Positions 30,451 through 32,854 of a stretch of 32,854 bases of DNA are shown here, piece after piece. The notes below the pieces were generated by a model that searched no databases, had not been told where the DNA came from, and saw nothing but the letters and a program-made list of their open reading frames with translations. The stretch lies in assembly GCA_017554185.1 (NCBI GenBank), contig JAFZIU010000103.1, positions 1 through 32,854 of the forward strand, written 5' to 3'. The DNA comes from Spirochaetia bacterium (lineage in GTDB: Bacteria > Spirochaetota > Spirochaetia > CADAEX01). The stretch's first letter is position 1; the number at the start of each line of letters is the position of its first letter. The position numbers and the translations under genes are program-made.

Positions 30451-30763
30451 CTTTTATCTCCTTGGCAAGTTTCTTTGCCTGCTTAATATCAGCTTCTTGG
30501 CTTGATTTATCTCCACCAGTAAGCAAGATAATTAAATACTTTTCCCGATAGGTATAGTAGACCCTATAACCAGGTCCCACTGTAAATCTCAGCTCAAAGA
30601 TGTTATCACCAACCGATTTTGAATCTCCAGGATTACCATCTGCAAGTCTTTCAATGCGCCTTGCTATTATCGGTTTTGCTGCTAAGTCCCGCAAAGCTTT
30701 AAACCATTTTTTGAACTGTTCTGTTAGAAATATCTTATATTCATTGTGTAAACTATAGTTCAC
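30428..30763 (-). CDS. HigB-type RelE/ParE-superfamily toxin
   Basis: A 111-residue toxin with the Gp49/HigB-like pattern: FKKWFKALRDLAAKPIIARR, then a conserved IFELRFTVGPGYRVYYTY strand and the closing LLTGGDKSSQEADIKQAKKL. Such proteins are ribosome-dependent mRNA interferases. The start is a GTG at 30763; no in-frame ATG lies near it, and the ATG at 30744 is out of frame. A dyad overlaps the start. The antidote gene overlaps its end by 23 bp. Confidence 0.88.
   Translation of the reverse strand: MNYSLHNEYKIFLTEQFKKWFKALRDLAAKPIIARRIERLADGNPGDSKSVGDNIFELRFTVGPGYRVYYTYREKYLIILLTGGDKSSQEADIKQAKKLAKEIKDGNIIEI
30748..30763. promoter_or_regulatory. candidate operator at the toxin start
   Basis: GTAAACTATAGTTCAC is a 16-bp dyad matching at 7 of 8 positions, ending exactly at the GTG start of the toxin. 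It is a good candidate binding site for the antidote protein. A TTGACA (minus strand, 30768-30773) abuts it, but with usual spacing it would start transcripts inside the toxin gene. Confidence 0.4.
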
Positions 30764-30816
30764 GATTTGTCAAGTCATCCTTTTTCGTTCTAACTTTCTA
30801 CTACTCAAAAAAAATC

Positions 30817-30896
30817 AATTTTGCTTCAATTTTTGAGAAAAAAGTTTGAAATTATTTAGGGAATAAAAAAGCCTGTACCGTCTGATACAGGCTTCA
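30817..30896. repeat. island repeat, copy C (AT-rich block + hairpin)
   Basis: AATTTTGCTTCAATTTTTGA through GGGAATAAAAAA and the perfect AAGCCTGTA/TACAGGCTT hairpin. On the minus strand the hairpin ends the intact Rpn gene, and the block precedes the toxin gene. The 152-bp gap 30764-30915 is nearly filled by it. Confidence 0.8.
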
Positions 30897-30915
30897 TATA
30901 ATAAGTTTGCTTTGA

Positions 30916-31128
30916 TTACAGTGCTTCCACCTGCTCAGCAGTAAGCCCGGTGATTTTTACTATGGTTTCGGTTGGAATGCCTTCTGCTTTCATGCCTCGG
31001 GCGTCTTCAAGCTTACCTTCCTCCACACCCTTGTCATGGGATGCAAGCAGTCCGGCCTCATAGTCAACCTTTCCTTTATAGCGGCTCTCCTGTATGGCCC
31101 ATTCGCGTTCGTCATCGCTTATTGTCAT
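30916..31128 (-). CDS. possible internal small form of Rpn (C-terminal, 70 aa)
   Basis: Within the Rpn gene, ATG at 31128 (MTISDDEREWAIQ) has GGAG at 31137-31140, eight bases before it. The same ATG, spacing and GGAG are kept in the truncated copy (ATG at 29697). E. coli rpn genes are known to make such intragenic C-terminal proteins that inhibit the full nuclease; by analogy this could be an antitoxin. No expression evidence is available. Confidence 0.4.
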   Translation of the reverse strand: MTISDDEREWAIQESRYKGKVDYEAGLLASHDKGVEEGKLEDARGMKAEGIPTETIVKITGLTAEQVEAL

Positions 31129-31785
31129 AAGTATCTCTCCTGCCTCCCGAATACCCTTGCTGCTGCCCATAATGCTGTTCAAAAGCTCTCTCTTGCTCTT
31201 ATCAGTAATGTACTTTAAAAATATAACCCACTTTTCTATTTCTGTAAAGTTTTTTGACTCCCGCTCTCTTTCTCCGACCTTGACCAGCGGCATCTGGATG
31301 AAGATTATCTGCAGGTTGTCGACAAGTTCAGCATCACCGTTCCGCATGGTGAATGTCTGCATATATCCGCCCTCCCTGTCAAAAAGGGTGAAGTCTGTGA
31401 ACATCACTTGATAGACCCTGGGCATCTGGTGATAGGGCTTCCCCTGCATGTCGAAGCTGGACAGCATCCTGCATCCATAGTAGAGAGACCTGGCCTTGAG
31501 GTTGTCATTGCCCAGACAGGTCTGCATCTCGATGTTGATCCGCTCTCCGTCGGACATCCTGCACTGGAGGTCCAACCGGATATCCTTGGCATACAGGACT
31601 TCTGCGGGGAGTTCGTTATTCATAACCTCCACTGATTTCGGCTCATGCCCTATGATTGCTCCCACCAGCTGTTTCAGGGCGTCCTTGGACTTCTCTTCTC
31701 CCCTTGTGAAAAGGGATTTGAAAGTGCTGTCGATCCTTGGATCCAGCAATTTCTTGTCTTCTGGAATGAAATTTTTCTTATCCAT
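30916..31785 (-). CDS. Rpn family recombination-promoting nuclease / PD-(D/E)XK family putative transposase
   Basis: A 289-residue protein. The PD-(D/E)XK nuclease domain fills about 12-200: RIDSTFKSLF, then D72 (IRLDLQ) and E86-x-Q88 (INIEMQ), the ExQ variant usual in this family, then LKARSLYYGCRMLSSF. The C-terminal tail (about 205-289) has charged repeats DKGVEEGKLEDARGMKAEGI. Rpn proteins are DNA endonucleases that raise recombination and can act in phage defence. AGGAGG lies eight bases before the ATG. GC content is higher than in neighbouring island genes. A shorter start inside the frame at 31128 is discussed separately. Confidence 0.9.
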   Translation of the reverse strand: MDKKNFIPEDKKLLDPRIDSTFKSLFTRGEEKSKDALKQLVGAIIGHEPKSVEVMNNELPAEVLYAKDIRLDLQCRMSDGERINIEMQTCLGNDNLKARSLYYGCRMLSSFDMQGKPYHQMPRVYQVMFTDFTLFDREGGYMQTFTMRNGDAELVDNLQIIFIQMPLVKVGERERESKNFTEIEKWVIFLKYITDKSKRELLNSIMGSSKGIREAGEILMTISDDEREWAIQESRYKGKVDYEAGLLASHDKGVEEGKLEDARGMKAEGIPTETIVKITGLTAEQVEAL

Positions 31786-31833
31786 ATGCAGTTCCTCCTA
31801 AATTTGAACTGCCTAAGTAACGCAAAAAAAATC

Positions 31834-31859
31834 AATTTTGCTTCAATTTTGAGAAAACT
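31834..31859. repeat. island repeat, copy D (short)
   Basis: AATTTTGCTTCAATTTTGAG, preceded by AAAAAAAATC as in copy C, then a T/A-rich end. It lies between the divergent Rpn and Vsr genes and marks the right edge of the AT-rich island. Confidence 0.65.
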
Positions 31860-31893
31860 TTTTTAAAAAATATTTCTGTGGTATGATTGAGGT

Positions 31894-32343
31894 ATGGATA
31901 CAATGACCCCGGGACAGCGTCACAACAACATGGCTCATATAAAAAGTGTCTCCAAGCCGGAGGTGCTGCTGCGGAGCCGGTTGTTCGCCCTGGGACTGCG
32001 GTTCCGCAAGAACTACAGGAAACTGCCGGGTTCTCCCGATATCGTGTTCCCTAAGTTCAAGGCTGTGGTCTTTGTGAACGGCTGTTTCTGGCACGGTCAC
32101 CGGCATTGTCCTAAGTTCAAGGTGCCTTCCACCCATGTGGCATTCTGGCGGGGCAAGTTCAAGCGCAACAGGCAGCGGGACCGGGCCAATATCTCTGCAC
32201 TCCTGGATCTGGGCTGGAGAGTGGGGGTGGTGTGGGAATGCTCTATCACTGGAAGCAACCGGAATCAGAAGCTGGACAATATTGCCGGAGAGGTCTCGCT
32301 GTGGCTGGAAGAGGGGCTGGCAACTCCCTATATTGAGTGGTGA
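31894..32343 (+). CDS. vsr: very short patch repair endonuclease (Vsr)
   Basis: A 149-residue nuclease. It has the opening TPGQRHNNMAHIKSVSKPE, the active-site stretch LPGSPDIVFPKFKAVVFVNG and then CFWHGH with zinc-binding Cys and His, and the closing GWRVGVVWEC. Vsr nicks beside T:G mismatches produced by deaminated 5-methylcytosine and normally accompanies a Dcm-type cytosine methyltransferase; none is in the window. GAGG ends ten bases before the ATG at 31903 but only one base before the ATG at 31894, so the second may be the real start. GC-rich codons resemble the core genome. Its stop is one base from the convergent next gene. Confidence 0.9.
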   Translation: MDTMTPGQRHNNMAHIKSVSKPEVLLRSRLFALGLRFRKNYRKLPGSPDIVFPKFKAVVFVNGCFWHGHRHCPKFKVPSTHVAFWRGKFKRNRQRDRANISALLDLGWRVGVVWECSITGSNRNQKLDNIAGEVSLWLEEGLATPYIEW

Positions 32344-32344
32344 T

Positions 32345-32854
32345 TCAGTATTTCTTCAGTATCTCGCTGAAGTACCGGTATGTGGCGTTGACCTTCTTGA
32401 TGCTTTTGGGGTCGGCCTTGTCGGGCACCTGGTCCATGAGCATCTCCAGGCTTCCCAGGGTGGTGATGACCGAGTTGTCGAAGCTCCGGTCCGACTTTAC
32501 CCAGTAGTTGCCCCGCTCGTCGGTATGCAGTGTCATGAATCCCAGCACCTTGCCGTTCTTTTTCTTTGGGCACAGCCAGAGCAGTATGTTCATGCAGTCT
32601 GCAAGCTGGTCGAAGTGCTTGTTGGCACTTATGCTTCCCACAAAAGGCAGTTCCTCGGCAAACTTCCGGTCGGGGTGGATGTACGGTATCATCCGCTTCA
32701 CGTCCCTGAGCTTCTCGTTTATAAGGAACTCCATGTCCCGCCATACCACCTTGCACTTTAAGTCCTTGGACTGAGGGTCCACAACGAAGGAGCCTGACTT
32801 GATGACCTTGGCCAGGTTGTCCCACTGGAGTATGGCTGTCTTGTTCTTGTTGCC
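32345..32854 (-). CDS. hypothetical protein (5' end outside window)
   Basis: The frame is open to the window edge, giving at least 169 residues, beginning GNKNKTAILQWDNLAKVIKS in view and ending SEILKKY. A GTG at 32782 is an internal valine rather than a start, since the frame continues upstream with good codon use. The visible part is soluble and mixed charge (KVVWRDMEFLINEKLRDVKR, then LLWLCPKKKNGKVLGF). I recognise no domain. Confidence 0.6.
   Translation of the reverse strand, partial: GNKNKTAILQWDNLAKVIKSGSFVVDPQSKDLKCKVVWRDMEFLINEKLRDVKRMIPYIHPDRKFAEELPFVGSISANKHFDQLADCMNILLWLCPKKKNGKVLGFMTLHTDERGNYWVKSDRSFDNSVITTLGSLEMLMDQVPDKADPKSIKKVNATYRYFSEILKKY

Noticed and set aside
30768-30773. 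TTGACA as -35 of the toxin operon
   Set aside because: A 17-bp spacing gives TACACA at 30745-30750, placing the transcription start inside the toxin frame with no later suitable start codon.
29410-31859. Integron-like cassette array (attC sites)
   Set aside because: Treponema denticola has an integron, but these repeats lack the paired GTTRRRY/RYYYAAC core sites and no integrase gene is in the window.
25782-31890. Integrated phage or IS element
   Set aside because: No integrase, structural phage gene or transposase with terminal inverted repeats is visible; the Rpn proteins are called putative transposases only by family name.

Overview
The window looks like a chromosomal piece from a host-associated anaerobic spirochaete, most likely a Treponema. 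Pointers are the SBP signal sequence ending GLFAGAKG, an N-terminal-rubredoxin (reverse) rubrerythrin next to a PerR-type Fur gene, a DUF1667 flavoprotein trio, Rpn-type PD-(D/E)XK genes and Opp-type transporters of the sugar-uptake kind. This is inference from gene content; no rRNA or marker gene is present.

Layout: 1-800 holds the end of a sensor kinase and its AraC-type response regulator. 854-12506 (minus) is a long catabolic cluster: EamA transporter, D-2-hydroxyacid dehydrogenase, class II aldolase, solute-binding protein, two permeases, two ATPases and three tandem sugar isomerase/epimerase paralogues, closed by a terminator at 794-824. A perfect hairpin after the binding-protein gene probably sets the SBP:permease ratio. 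12586-15656 (plus) is a GlpA-like / FAD-NAD oxidoreductase / DUF1667 operon. 15660-17134 (minus) has a HAD nucleotidase and a TatD hydrolase. 17213-17519 carries tRNA-Leu(UAA), tRNA-Lys(UUU) and tRNA-Glu(UUC). 17565-25751 is mixed core: a secreted hypothetical protein, a cation/proton antiporter fused to a PTS EIIA domain, oligoendopeptidase F, a MATE-like/PerR/rubrerythrin operon, an ADP-ribosylglycohydrolase and a Nudix hydrolase.

From about 25780 to 31890 the sequence becomes strongly AT-rich and turns into an accessory island. It holds a strong promoter driving a ~57-nt twin-hairpin RNA with terminator directly upstream of a NYN-domain ribonuclease whose only possible start codon is ATT; a small orphan protein; two clusters of 23-bp repeats; a PD-(D/E)XK-DUF2075 helicase-like protein with a coupled small partner; a second ~88-nt RNA gene with a near-consensus promoter; a HigB/HigA-type toxin-antitoxin pair; and one intact plus one 5'-truncated Rpn nuclease gene. 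A recurrent repeat (AT-rich block, often joined to a hairpin with a fixed 8-nt loop) sits between these genes. GC-rich sequence resumes with a Vsr-type endonuclease and a partial hypothetical gene.

The best candidates for undescribed biology are the promoter-RNA-terminator-NYN unit (laid out like a type III toxin-antitoxin locus), the 23-bp repeat array before the DUF2075 gene, the ~88-nt RNA, and the Rpn C-terminal fragment with an internal start conserved in both copies.
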